From NCBI GenBank assembly GCA_038749105.1, contig JBCDIM010000007.1:1-64000 (forward strand): a DNA stretch of 64,000 nt, given 5' to 3'. The DNA is from JBCCOW01 sp038749105. GTDB lineage: Bacteria > Planctomycetota > Phycisphaerae > Phycisphaerales > Phycisphaeraceae. The notes beneath the pieces were generated by a model that saw only the letters and a list, made by a program, of their open reading frames with translations, was not told where the DNA came from and did no database searches. Below, piece after piece: positions 26,184-34,447 of the stretch (positions within the stretch are counted from its first letter, which is position 1; each line of letters starts with the position of its first letter). The position numbers and the translations under genes are program-made.

Positions 26184-26212
26184 ACAGTACATCTCGCCCA
26201 AACAGCCGGCAA
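26184..26212 (-). promoter_or_regulatory. Predicted promoter of the RRM gene
   Basis: On the minus strand TTGCCG (26212-26207) and TACTGT (26189-26184) are spaced by 17 bases. Confidence 0.5.
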
Positions 26213-26287
26213 GACTGTTAACGGCGTTTTATTCACATTCCGATAGCTGCTGTCCACACAAGTGATACCTGGTAGACGGCTTAGGGT

Positions 26288-29200
26288 TCAACTCAGGAGC
26301 TGCTCGAGGTCTTCCCGGCTGAGGTTCGACAGCAGGTTCTGCTCGCCGCCCACGATGGCGTCGGCCAGCTCGCGTTTGCGGGCCTGGAGCTCGAGGATCC
26401 GCTGCTCGACGGTGTCCTCGCAGATCAGACGGTAGGCGAAGACCGGATTGGTCTGCCCGATGCGGTGGGCCCGGTCGATGGCCTGAGCCTCGACGGCGGG
26501 GTTCCACCACGGGTCCAGGATGAACACATACTCGGCCGCGGTCAGGTTGAGCCCGACGCCGCCGGCCTTGAGCGAGATCAGGAAGACCTGCAGGTCGGGG
26601 TCTTCTTGGAACTGCTGGACGATCTGCTTGCGGTTGCGGGTCTGCCCGTCGAGGTAGGCGTAGCGGACGCCGAGGGTGTCCAGGCGGTCGCGGACCAGCC
26701 CGAGCATAGTGGTGAACTGGGAGAAGACCAGGGCCTTGGAGCCGGAGTCGATGATGTCGGCCAGTCGGCGTTCGAGCTCGTCGAGCTTGGCCGAGGCGAT
26801 CGCGGGGTCGGGGTCCTGGAGGATCCCGGTGAGGTTCTGGCGGTCGATGAGCCCGGGGTGGCAAGCGGCCTGGCGGAGGCGGAGCAGGGCCTCGAGGACC
26901 ATGAACGAGGCCTTGCCGAGGCCCTGGGACGCCTGGGGTTCCCCGGCGTCGCTTCCGGGGGCGGGGGCGGCGGCCTGGGCGTCGAGGCGTTTGGCGAGGG
27001 TGCCGCGGTAGTAGTCCCGGAGCTGGTTGTAGAGCTTGCGTTGTGCGGGCTCCATCTCGCAGACGATGGTCTGCTCGGTCTTCTGGGGGAGGTCAGTGAG
27101 GACCTGCTGCTTGGTGCGGCGGAGGATGAACGGGCGCAGGGCCTTAGCGGTCTGGACCAGCGGATCGGCGGGGGGCGGGGCCTGGGTTGGGTCGATCAGC
27201 TCGTCCTCATCGTCATCGGTGAGTTCGATACGGCGGGGGTTGATGGGCTCGAGGGGGGCTTCGCCTCGGCTGCGGATCAGGTCGCCGAACTTGCCGCTGC
27301 TGCCGAGCATGCCGGGGTTGAGGAACTCGACGATGGACCAGAGGTCGCCGAGGTGGTTCTCGACGGGGGTGCCGGTGAGGGCGAGGCGGTGGCGGGCCTT
27401 GAGCAGCCGGGCGGCCTTGGCGGACTGGGACTGGGGGTTCTTGATGGCCTGGGCCTCGTCGAGGACGGCGTAGTCGAAGTCGAGGGTGGAAAGGTGCTCG
27501 ATGTCGCGGCGCATCAGGCCGTAGGACGTGACGATCAGGTCGTAGTCCTGGAGGTTGTCGCGGAGCTCAGCGCGTTCGGGGCCGGTGTAGCCGGCGACGC
27601 GGAGCTCGGGTGTGAAGTGCTGGGCCTCGTCGATCCAATTGAAGATGACCGAACGGGGGACGACGATGATGGACGGCAGGTGGGGCAGCGCCTGGCCGTT
27701 GCCTTCGGAACCGTTACTGTTGCCGTTGCTGGCGGAAGGGGCGGGTGGGGCGTTGAGGGCGGCGAGCTTGCGGTTCTGGAGCATCGCCAGGACCTGGATG
27801 GTTTTGCCGAGGCCCATGTCGTCGGCGAGGATGCCGCCCATGCCGAACCAGCGGAGGAAGTCCATCCAGCCGAGCCCGAAGCGTTGGTAGCTGCGGAGCT
27901 CGCCCTGGAAGGGGCCGTTGGGGTCAAGCGGGTTGATGCCGTCGAAGGCGTGGAGGCGTTTGCGGGCGTCGGCGAAGGCCTGGTCGAAGCTGATGAGTTC
28001 CTGATCGTTGAGGAGGGTGTCGAGCAGGGCCGCTTGTGAAGAGCGGAAGCGGAGGTGGTCGCCCTCGATGCGGGCGAGGCTGGTCAGGAGGCCGTGCTCA
28101 GCAAGCCACTGCTGGGGGAGCAGGCCCTGGGAGCCGTCGCCGAGCTCGATCATGGTGCGGCCGGCGCGGGCGGCGGCGAGGACCTCGGGGAGGGAGATCT
28201 CCTGTTCTTCGCCGTCGTCGCGCTTGAACTTGACGCCGCCGCGGAGCTCGAACCAGTCGATGCCGGAGGTGATGGAGAGGGACGGCGGGCCCGCGGTGCG
28301 GATGGCCTGCTGGTCGGCGAGGACCTGCCAGCCGCGTTCGATGAGGTCGCCAACGACATAGGGGACGTGCTTGATGGGGACCAGGAGGGTGTCCTGGGTG
28401 GGGCTGGCGATGGGGCGGAGGCCGAGGGACGAGGTGATGCCGATGGCGTCGCGTTCGGAGCGGCGGTCGCGTCGGATGAGCCGGCCGGTGTCGGTGGTGG
28501 CTTCGGTCAGCTCGGCGTCGCCGGGTTCGGTGTCGTCCGTCTCGGTCTCGGTCTGGATCTCGGTGGTGGGCTCGGTGAGGACTTCGGTCGCGGTATCGGA
28601 ATCGGCGGCGGCTTCCGTGACGGGCTCGGTGGTCTCGGCGGTGTCTTCGGTGGGGTCGTCGTCTTCGCCGGGTGGGGTGGCGTTGCCGATGGTGACGAAC
28701 CGGCCGGGCTGGGAGGGGTTGATGGGCTCGTCGGCGTAGATGAACGAGAGCCGGCCGAGCAGGTGGCTCTTGGCGGTGGTGGGGGCCAGGGCGATGGGCT
28801 GGACGGACTGGGCGGAGCCGGGGCTGAAGAGTTCGAGCCGGGGGACGGGCTTGAGGCGTTGTTCGGATCGGCCGACGCCGTCGGGCAGGTCGATCTCGGG
28901 CAGCTGGGGCAGCATGTAGAGGCGTTCGAGGAAGCGCGGCAGGTCGGCGTCTTCCACGCGGAAGCCCGAGGCGTCGGCCTCGTCGTCGGCGTAGCGATCG
29001 CGGCGGTCGCGGAACTGGCTGACCCAGCGGAAGGCGTCGTGGTCGTCGAACGCGGAGGCCTGGCCCTCGTGGATGATCAGGCCGTCGGTCCCGCCCAGGA
29101 CGAGGTCGGGCGTGGCGACGGCCAGCGGCTTGCCCTCACGGCGGAGCTGCATGTCGACCCAGAGGTGGCCCTCCCGTTCTTCGCCGACCAGCCAGGCGGT

Positions 29201-30049
29201 CCAGGGCTGGTCCTTGCCGGTGCGTCCGCGGTCCCAGGTCAGGGGGGTCTCTTCGCCGTCGGTCTCGGTCTCGACGAAGGCGCGGCCGGTCTTGATCATG
29301 CGGCGGAGCAGGCGTCTGCGGGCGCCGGCGGCGACGCGGTACATGGCGTGGGACCGGGTGATCTCGAGGGCGTCGCTGGACTCGTGGGCGGTGACCCAGG
29401 TGGCGCCGACGAGCAGGGCGCAGAGCTCGCGGTCGGCGGGGTCGTCGAAGCCGCGGATGAGGTCGGGGCTGATCTTGAGGGGCTTGGTCTTGGACCAGCC
29501 GGAGCTGATCATGGCGCGTTGGCGGACCTCGATGACCAGGCCGTTGTGCCGAGCGGAGGGCTCGGGGAGGACGGTGTAGCAGACCTGGCGTTGGGCGGGG
29601 AAGACGGAGTCGCCCTGGACGGCGTGCTCGTCGGTGGCGGGCCGGAGCATGGAGAGCCGGCCGACCCAGTCGGGGTCTCGGCTCTGGATCGGACGATCAG
29701 ACTCTTCGCGTTTGCGGGCCTTGGGTGGCCGGGGCTGGAGGGTGACCAGCTTGTTCCAGAGGTCGATGTCGTCGTCTTCGTCGGAGCGTTCGATGGTGAC
29801 CAGCAGGGCCCAGATGTGGGGGCAGAACGCGCCGTCGAGGAAGGTCTCGCAGGTGCACTCGGCGACGGCGTGTCGGCCGTCCTCAGCGAGGGTGACCTCG
29901 TGCGGCGTGCCGTTGTCCATGACGGTGGCGGCGGCGAGGAGGCCCTCGGCGGGTTCGTGGCGTTGGACGTGGCCGCCGAGCTGGAGGGCCCGGCCTTTCA
30001 TCCGGTCGGAGCCTTGGAAGAAGGGCGACCAGGCGGTGAGTTGAGACAT
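26288..30049 (-). CDS. SNF2-family helicase with N-terminal SWIM zinc finger
   Basis: A 1253-residue Swi2/Snf2 ATPase, a DNA-translocating remodeller acting on protein-DNA complexes. The ATG at 30049 follows GGGGAG. Order: SWIM finger AECTCETFLDGAFCPHIW (within the first 90 residues; CxC and CxH ligands present); a long uncharacterised middle; a Thr/Glu-rich acidic linker (about 460-520); then the helicase core with Walker A DDMGLGKTIQ (about 743), DEAQ box (about 864), a Glu/Asp-rich insert DDDEDELID, and the second lobe with SLKAGGVGLNLTAA and QAIDRAHRIGQ (about 1193). This is the usual bacterial SWIM-SNF2 architecture (HepA-related). The cyclo-ligase gene lies 105 bases upstream on the same strand. 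Confidence 0.95.
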   Translation of the reverse strand: MSQLTAWSPFFQGSDRMKGRALQLGGHVQRHEPAEGLLAAATVMDNGTPHEVTLAEDGRHAVAECTCETFLDGAFCPHIWALLVTIERSDEDDDIDLWNKLVTLQPRPPKARKREESDRPIQSRDPDWVGRLSMLRPATDEHAVQGDSVFPAQRQVCYTVLPEPSARHNGLVIEVRQRAMISSGWSKTKPLKISPDLIRGFDDPADRELCALLVGATWVTAHESSDALEITRSHAMYRVAAGARRRLLRRMIKTGRAFVETETDGEETPLTWDRGRTGKDQPWTAWLVGEEREGHLWVDMQLRREGKPLAVATPDLVLGGTDGLIIHEGQASAFDDHDAFRWVSQFRDRRDRYADDEADASGFRVEDADLPRFLERLYMLPQLPEIDLPDGVGRSEQRLKPVPRLELFSPGSAQSVQPIALAPTTAKSHLLGRLSFIYADEPINPSQPGRFVTIGNATPPGEDDDPTEDTAETTEPVTEAAADSDTATEVLTEPTTEIQTETETDDTEPGDAELTEATTDTGRLIRRDRRSERDAIGITSSLGLRPIASPTQDTLLVPIKHVPYVVGDLIERGWQVLADQQAIRTAGPPSLSITSGIDWFELRGGVKFKRDDGEEQEISLPEVLAAARAGRTMIELGDGSQGLLPQQWLAEHGLLTSLARIEGDHLRFRSSQAALLDTLLNDQELISFDQAFADARKRLHAFDGINPLDPNGPFQGELRSYQRFGLGWMDFLRWFGMGGILADDMGLGKTIQVLAMLQNRKLAALNAPPAPSASNGNSNGSEGNGQALPHLPSIIVVPRSVIFNWIDEAQHFTPELRVAGYTGPERAELRDNLQDYDLIVTSYGLMRRDIEHLSTLDFDYAVLDEAQAIKNPQSQSAKAARLLKARHRLALTGTPVENHLGDLWSIVEFLNPGMLGSSGKFGDLIRSRGEAPLEPINPRRIELTDDDEDELIDPTQAPPPADPLVQTAKALRPFILRRTKQQVLTDLPQKTEQTIVCEMEPAQRKLYNQLRDYYRGTLAKRLDAQAAAPAPGSDAGEPQASQGLGKASFMVLEALLRLRQAACHPGLIDRQNLTGILQDPDPAIASAKLDELERRLADIIDSGSKALVFSQFTTMLGLVRDRLDTLGVRYAYLDGQTRNRKQIVQQFQEDPDLQVFLISLKAGGVGLNLTAAEYVFILDPWWNPAVEAQAIDRAHRIGQTNPVFAYRLICEDTVEQRILELQARKRELADAIVGGEQNLLSNLSREDLEQLLS

Positions 30050-30154
30050 CAGCTCCCCATGCTGGGTAAGGGACTTGAACGACCCGCGCAACACGAAATC
30101 GCGGATCGATAAGGGTAAGCGAACCCACGCCGAAGGGCAATCCGCTGGCGTGTG

Positions 30155-30724
30155 TTAGCGGACAGGATCGATTGGACAGACGAGGGTGCGGGTGGGGGTG
30201 ATGATGCGGGCGATGCGGCGGTCGTGGGGCTCGCTGGGGAGCTGGTCGGTGACCTGGGCGTCGTAGACCAGGGCTGTGGCGGTGGCGTGGAGGTCTTGAG
30301 CCAGGAAGCGGTCGTAGTAGCCGCCGCCCTGGCCGAGGCGGTCGCCGGCGGGGGTGACGGCGAGGGCAGGGAGGAGGAGGGCGTAGGGCGTAGGTCGTGG
30401 GTTGTAGGTGGCTTCGGGCGGTTGGAGCGTGTGGTGGGGGCCGGGCTCGAGGGCGTTGAGGTTGGTGATGGGGGTGGGTACGAGCTGGTCGGCTTCGATG
30501 CGGGGTAGGAGGACGGGGGTTTGGCGGGCGAGGAGGCGCTCGATGAGCGGGCGGGTGTCGAGCTCGTGCTTGGTGGCGAGGTAGAGGAAGACGGGGGTGG
30601 TCGCGTCGGTGAGCTCGGCGAGGACGCGGTCGGCCAGCGCGTGGGCGGCGGTCTTGCGCTCGGCGTCCGGGATCGCGGCGCGGAGGCCGCGGAAGTGGCG
30701 CCGCAGTTGTGCTTTGGTCGGCAT
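30155..30724 (-). CDS. 5-formyltetrahydrofolate cyclo-ligase
   Basis: Converts 5-formyl-THF to 5,10-methenyl-THF with ATP, recycling an inhibitory folate. The 189-residue protein has the family order: N-terminal Lys/Arg helix (MPTKAQLRRHFRGLRAAIP), FLYLATKHELDTRPLI, and the signature RLGQGGGYYDRFL that binds ATP phosphates. The last segment ends TRTLVCPID. It follows the YhhQ-type transporter gene by 12 bases on the same strand, so they are probably co-transcribed. There is no obvious metabolic link between them beyond pterin/deazapurine chemistry. Confidence 0.94.
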   Translation of the reverse strand: MPTKAQLRRHFRGLRAAIPDAERKTAAHALADRVLAELTDATTPVFLYLATKHELDTRPLIERLLARQTPVLLPRIEADQLVPTPITNLNALEPGPHHTLQPPEATYNPRPTPYALLLPALAVTPAGDRLGQGGGYYDRFLAQDLHATATALVYDAQVTDQLPSEPHDRRIARIITPTRTLVCPIDPVR

Positions 30725-30736
30725 GAGCGGATGGCG

Positions 30737-31552
30737 TTAGCCGAGGCGGATGGGCTTCGCGTCGGGCGCGGTCGGGTCGTGGTGCAGGTAGCGCTTGAGG
30801 ACCGCGACGGCGGCGTAGATCACGGGGGTGTCGAGGAGTGCGGCGAGGAGCTTGAAGACGTAGCCGGTGGCAATGAACAGCCAGAGCTGGGGCCAGATCG
30901 GGGCGCTGGCGTCGACGGGGAGCGCCTTGGCGTAGAAGTGGGTGATGGTGATGACGGCGAAGGTGTCGACGAACTGCGAGACGAGGGTCGAGCCGTTGTT
31001 GCGGAGCCAGAGGGCCTTGCCCTTGGTGAGGTGCTTCCAGAGGTGGAAGAGCTGGACGTCGACGAACTGGGCGACGAGGTAGGCGATCATGGACGCGGCG
31101 ACGGCCCCGAAGGTGAGGGTGCGGATGACGTAGAAGGCGTATTGCGGGTCGGTGGGGTCGGGCAGGCCGGTGGTGGGGTCCATAGGCGGGACGGCGGGCA
31201 TCGCGCCGCCGAGCCAGAGGAAGCCGAGGACCATCCCGTTGATGAGCAGGCCGACGAGGACGAGGAAGTTTGCGGTCTTCCGGCCGTAGAACTCGGAGAT
31301 CAGGTCCGTGCAGAGGAAGGTCAGCGGGTAGGGCAGGACGCCGACGGCTAGTGCAAAGGCGATCCAGCGCATCTGATCGGCGGGGGGCCACTGGCCCCAC
31401 AGCAACGCGCCCGTGTCCCTGTCGTAGCTGGCGAGCACGATGAACCGGGAGATGCCCAGGATGTTGAGCATCGCGAGGCTGCCCAGGAAGACGCCGCTGA
31501 GCAGGAGCAGGACGTAGAGTCGGCGGCGGAGGATGGCGTCTGAGGCGGGCAT
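30737..31552 (-). CDS. YhhQ-family queuosine precursor transporter
   Basis: A membrane protein of the VUT/YhhQ family that imports queuosine precursors (7-cyano- or 7-aminomethyl-7-deazaguanine) for tRNA modification. The 271-residue chain has about six hydrophobic helices and the diagnostic motifs LTFLCTDLISEFYGRKTAN and LRNNGSTLVSQFVDT. The LISExYG and S-x-x-DT blocks are the family hallmark. An extra loop with MDPTTGLPDPTDPQ (about 125-140) is longer than in E. coli YhhQ. It heads a two-gene unit with the cyclo-ligase gene. Importing preQ bases would let the cell make queuosine without the full pathway. Confidence 0.9.
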   Translation of the reverse strand: MPASDAILRRRLYVLLLLSGVFLGSLAMLNILGISRFIVLASYDRDTGALLWGQWPPADQMRWIAFALAVGVLPYPLTFLCTDLISEFYGRKTANFLVLVGLLINGMVLGFLWLGGAMPAVPPMDPTTGLPDPTDPQYAFYVIRTLTFGAVAASMIAYLVAQFVDVQLFHLWKHLTKGKALWLRNNGSTLVSQFVDTFAVITITHFYAKALPVDASAPIWPQLWLFIATGYVFKLLAALLDTPVIYAAVAVLKRYLHHDPTAPDAKPIRLG

Positions 31553-31690
31553 AACGGGTTTTGAGCTTACATGGGGGCCGGGCCGGGTGCGATTCTGGGT
31601 GTGCGGGGGGTGCCTGTGAGCGGCCGTCGGCTCTGGGGTTGGGCCTGTCCCAGAGTTGAGGATTCACGGGCCGCCGCGTGGTGGGGCCGA

Positions 31691-31696
31691 TATAGT
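31691..31696 (+). promoter_or_regulatory. Putative -10 hexamer of leaderless Minf_1886 gene
   Basis: TATAGT ends 6 bases before the ATG at 31703. There is no Shine-Dalgarno. Confidence 0.45.
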
Positions 31697-31702
31697 GTGG
31701 GT

Positions 31703-32161
31703 ATGGAAGTCCCGTCCAAAGTCCTGCGCAAGCTCGCGGCCGAGTCGGGCTATCCCGTGGACGCGTACCACTTCGTGCAGCGGGGCCTGGACTTCACGGT
31801 GCGGTCGATCCACGGCGAGTTGGATGACGACGACGATCTCGATCTGCCGGACCTGCCAGAAGACGTGGGCGATGCGTCGGAGCACCCAAGGCACGTCACG
31901 GGCAAGCAGCTGTGCCAGGGGCTGCGGAGCTACGCCATCCAGGAGTACGGGCTGCTCGCGCGGCCGGTGCTGGGGCGGTGGCGGGTGCGGTCGTGCGAGG
32001 ACTTCGGCCGGATGGTGTTCGCGATGGTCGATCACGGGCTGATGCACAAGACCGACCACGACACGATCGAAGACTTCAAGGGGGTGTTCGATTTCGCCTC
32101 GGCTTTTGACAGCAGCCTGACCCTGTCGGGCCGAACGCGGACGGACGAGGCGCAGGCTTGA
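31703..32161 (+). CDS. Minf_1886 family protein
   Basis: A 152-residue cytosolic protein of a conserved but uncharacterised family found in planctomycetes and verrucomicrobia. Family-typical blocks are AYHFVQRGLDFTV, HVTGKQLCQGLRSYAIQEYG, LLARPVLGRWRV and SCEDFGRMVFAMVDHGLM followed by DFKGVFDFASAF. The ATG at 31703 is chosen because the conserved part begins right after it and a -10-like TATAGT sits 6 bases upstream. An acidic Asp-rich linker (41-55) varies in the family. The next gene starts inside its stop codon, so translation of the two is coupled. Function is unknown. Confidence 0.85.
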   Translation: MEVPSKVLRKLAAESGYPVDAYHFVQRGLDFTVRSIHGELDDDDDLDLPDLPEDVGDASEHPRHVTGKQLCQGLRSYAIQEYGLLARPVLGRWRVRSCEDFGRMVFAMVDHGLMHKTDHDTIEDFKGVFDFASAFDSSLTLSGRTRTDEAQA

Positions 32162-33444
32162 GCGAAGACCGGGACGACCAGCATGCCCCCGACGCGGTGG
32201 AGCCGGACGGGGAAGAGCAGTCCGAGGCGGCGGGTGATGGCAGCATGGCGGCGGATCAGGATGGTGCAGCGGGGGATGATGATTCGCGGTCGATGACCGA
32301 GCGGCTGAACCTGATGGGGGTGGCGGACCCACCGGTCTGGCGGCGGCGGTGGTTCCAGCTGCTGCTGGCGTTGCTGGTGGTGGGGCTGGCGATCGAGATG
32401 GTGGTGCCGCCGGTGTTCGGGCTGATCCACGCGGCCCGGTCGGTGGTGGCGCCGCTGGTGCTGGGGCTGACGCTGGCGTACGTCTTCAACCCGCTGATCA
32501 CCTACCTGGAGCGGGAACGGAACGTGCCGCGTCCGGCGTCGGCGGCCGGCCTCATGGTCGTCAGCGGGCTGGTGGTGGTGGGGCTGTTGGTGTGGCTGGT
32601 GCCGGCGTTGATCACGCAGGTGGTCCGGTTGGTGCAGGCGACGCCGGGGTACATCGCGGCGTTCCTCGAGTGGGCCAAGGTGGACGTCGAGCAGGCGAAG
32701 GCGAGCGCGACGCAGGCGGCGGAAGACCTGGACCTGCAGAGCATCGACTACGGGGCGGTGTCGTCGGCGTTGCTCCGGGCGTTGAACACGGGGGTCGGGG
32801 CATTGGCGGGCGTGCTGGGCTGGTTCACGGCGGTGGGCCTGATGGTCGTGGTGGCGGCGATCTGCTTCTTCGTGTTTGTCTGGAAACTGGGGCCGATCCG
32901 CGACTGGTCGAAGCAGTTCATCCCGGCGTCGCACCGCGACGAGGTGCTGGGGCTGCTGGTGAAGATGGACCAATCCGTGTCGGCGTACATCCGGGGCCGG
33001 CTCATCCAGGGGCTGATCCTGGCGGTGATCCTGAGTGTGGGTTGGGGGATTGCGGGGGTGCCGTACTTCCTGCTGCTGGGGTTGGCTGGGGGCGTGCTGG
33101 GGCTGCTGCCGTATCTGGCGGTGGTGACCTGGCCGTTGGCGGTGCTGCTGGCGTGGATCGATTCGACGACCGGCGGGAGTGGCTTCAGCTTCTGGGCGGT
33201 GCTGTTCTGGCCGACCGTGGTGTACATGATCGCGCAGCTCGTCGATGGCTGGGTGGTGGAGCCGGTGGTGCAGGGTTCGGCGACGGACCTGGACCCGCTG
33301 ACCGTGCTGCTGGTGGTGCTGGCGGGCGGGGCGATCGCGGGGCTTTTGGGGCTGATCCTGGCGGTGCCGTTGGCGGCGTGCGGGAAGATCCTGCTGAAGG
33401 ACGTGGTGCTGCCGCGGCTGCGGGCGGTGGCGGCGGAGAACTGA
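32158..33444 (+). CDS. AI-2E family transporter (PF01594-type permease)
   Basis: A 428-residue inner-membrane protein of the AI-2E/YdiK family. Members have been linked to autoinducer export and to Na+/H+ antiport, so the substrate is uncertain. About eight hydrophobic helices are seen. Typical stretches are LTLAYVFNPLITYLER after the first helix pair, and in the second half YIRGRLIQGLILAVILSVGW, FLLLGLAGGVLGLLPYLAVV and LVDGWVVEPVVQGSATDLDPL. The start is TTG 32158, overlapping the TGA of the upstream gene as TTGA. A 45-residue acidic, non-membrane leader precedes the first helix. The TTGA overlap argues for translational coupling with the Minf_1886 gene. Confidence 0.9.
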   Translation: MSEDRDDQHAPDAVEPDGEEQSEAAGDGSMAADQDGAAGDDDSRSMTERLNLMGVADPPVWRRRWFQLLLALLVVGLAIEMVVPPVFGLIHAARSVVAPLVLGLTLAYVFNPLITYLERERNVPRPASAAGLMVVSGLVVVGLLVWLVPALITQVVRLVQATPGYIAAFLEWAKVDVEQAKASATQAAEDLDLQSIDYGAVSSALLRALNTGVGALAGVLGWFTAVGLMVVVAAICFFVFVWKLGPIRDWSKQFIPASHRDEVLGLLVKMDQSVSAYIRGRLIQGLILAVILSVGWGIAGVPYFLLLGLAGGVLGLLPYLAVVTWPLAVLLAWIDSTTGGSGFSFWAVLFWPTVVYMIAQLVDGWVVEPVVQGSATDLDPLTVLLVVLAGGAIAGLLGLILAVPLAACGKILLKDVVLPRLRAVAAEN

Positions 33445-33461
33445 CGGCGGGGTGGCGGGTC

Positions 33462-33490
33462 TTGGTGGGTGGGGGTTCGAGGCGTATGCT
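33462..33490 (+). promoter_or_regulatory. Predicted promoter of the secretin N-domain paralogue, leaderless
   Basis: TTGGTG (33462-33467) and TATGCT (33485-33490) are spaced by 17 bases. The -10 ends 6 bases before the ATG at 33497, so transcription should begin at or next to the start codon. Confidence 0.5.
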
Positions 33491-33496
33491 TGAGGC

Positions 33497-34396
33497 ATGA
33501 AGAAGCTGATCGCTACCGGTCTGGTGGTCGTTGCGTTGGGCTGCGGGGAGTCTCTCGCACAGGAAGCTGCGGGTACAGCGACGGGTGGTGCAGCGGGTTC
33601 GGAGACGGCCGCGACGCCTGTGGTACCACCCGGAGTGACGCTGAGTCTGGACCAGACGCCGTTGCGGCAGGCGCTTCGGGTCTGGTCGGTGCAGAGCGGT
33701 CGGCAGCTGGTGGTCACGTCGTGGCCGGCGATGGAGCTGGGGGGCATTGACCCGGAGACGCCGATCACGCTGCGGGGGGTGGGGATGCCGCCTGGGCGGG
33801 CTTTGCGTCTGATCCTGAGTCAGGCGTCGGCGACGGCAGCGGTTGCGGCGGGTGGCGTGGGTGGGGTGGGCACGGCCGAGACAGAGCTGATCTACCGGGT
33901 CACGCCGTGGTACGTGGAGGTGATGACCAAGGCGATCGCGAACCGCCGGCCGACGACGCGGGTGTACTACATCGGGGACCTGCTGCACGAGGTGCCGAAC
34001 TTCACCGACGCGCCGACGTTTTCCCTGACCGATGCTCTGAGCAACACGAACTCGGGCGGGGGTGGGAACAGCGGTGGCGGCGGCGGGGATCGAGGCCTTT
34101 TCGATGACGACAACAACGAGGACGAACAGGTCGGCACGACGCGTCGGTCGCGCGGCGAGGCGTTGGCGGGCGTGATCCGCGACACGATCGAGCCTCTGAT
34201 CTGGCGGGCCAACGGCGGCGAGGTCGGGGCGATCACGTACCGGCAGAACCACCTGATCATCCGGGCCCCGTTCTACGTGCACGACCAGATCGGCAAGTCG
34301 ATCCCCGCGGTGCGTCGGCCGACGGCGAACGGGACGCGGACGGGGGTGACGACGCCGCTGGTCGGGAAGCCGGTCTCGGGCATCGGATCAAACTGA
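33497..34396 (+). CDS. Exported secretin N-domain (STN-like) protein without a pore domain
   Basis: A 299-residue exported protein with an N-terminal signal peptide (MKKLIATGLVVVALGCGESLAQ; the Cys at 16 could be a lipid anchor but the lipobox is poor). Residues 45-165 align with the N-domain of the secretin at 9641-12811: LSLDQTPLRQALRVWSVQSG, ETPITLRG, LRLILSQAS and RVYYIGDLLHEVPNF. The motif FTDAPTFSLTDALSNTNS (169-186) and the following poly-Gly and acidic run are shared almost exactly with that secretin. The secretin beta-barrel domain is absent. It may be an accessory or plug protein of the secretin complex. It converges on guaB. Confidence 0.82.
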   Translation: MKKLIATGLVVVALGCGESLAQEAAGTATGGAAGSETAATPVVPPGVTLSLDQTPLRQALRVWSVQSGRQLVVTSWPAMELGGIDPETPITLRGVGMPPGRALRLILSQASATAAVAAGGVGGVGTAETELIYRVTPWYVEVMTKAIANRRPTTRVYYIGDLLHEVPNFTDAPTFSLTDALSNTNSGGGGNSGGGGGDRGLFDDDNNEDEQVGTTRRSRGEALAGVIRDTIEPLIWRANGGEVGAITYRQNHLIIRAPFYVHDQIGKSIPAVRRPTANGTRTGVTTPLVGKPVSGIGSN

Positions 34397-34447
34397 CGCG
34401 TAGGGCACTTGGGTGGATCAGTGCGCCCTGGAAGAGAAAACGTCGGT

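Noticed and set aside
34402..34429. Hairpin between the convergent secretin paralogue and guaB genes
   Set aside because: AGGGC/GCCCT with a further ACT/AGT needs a two-base bulge and no U-run follows on either strand, so I do not call it a terminator.
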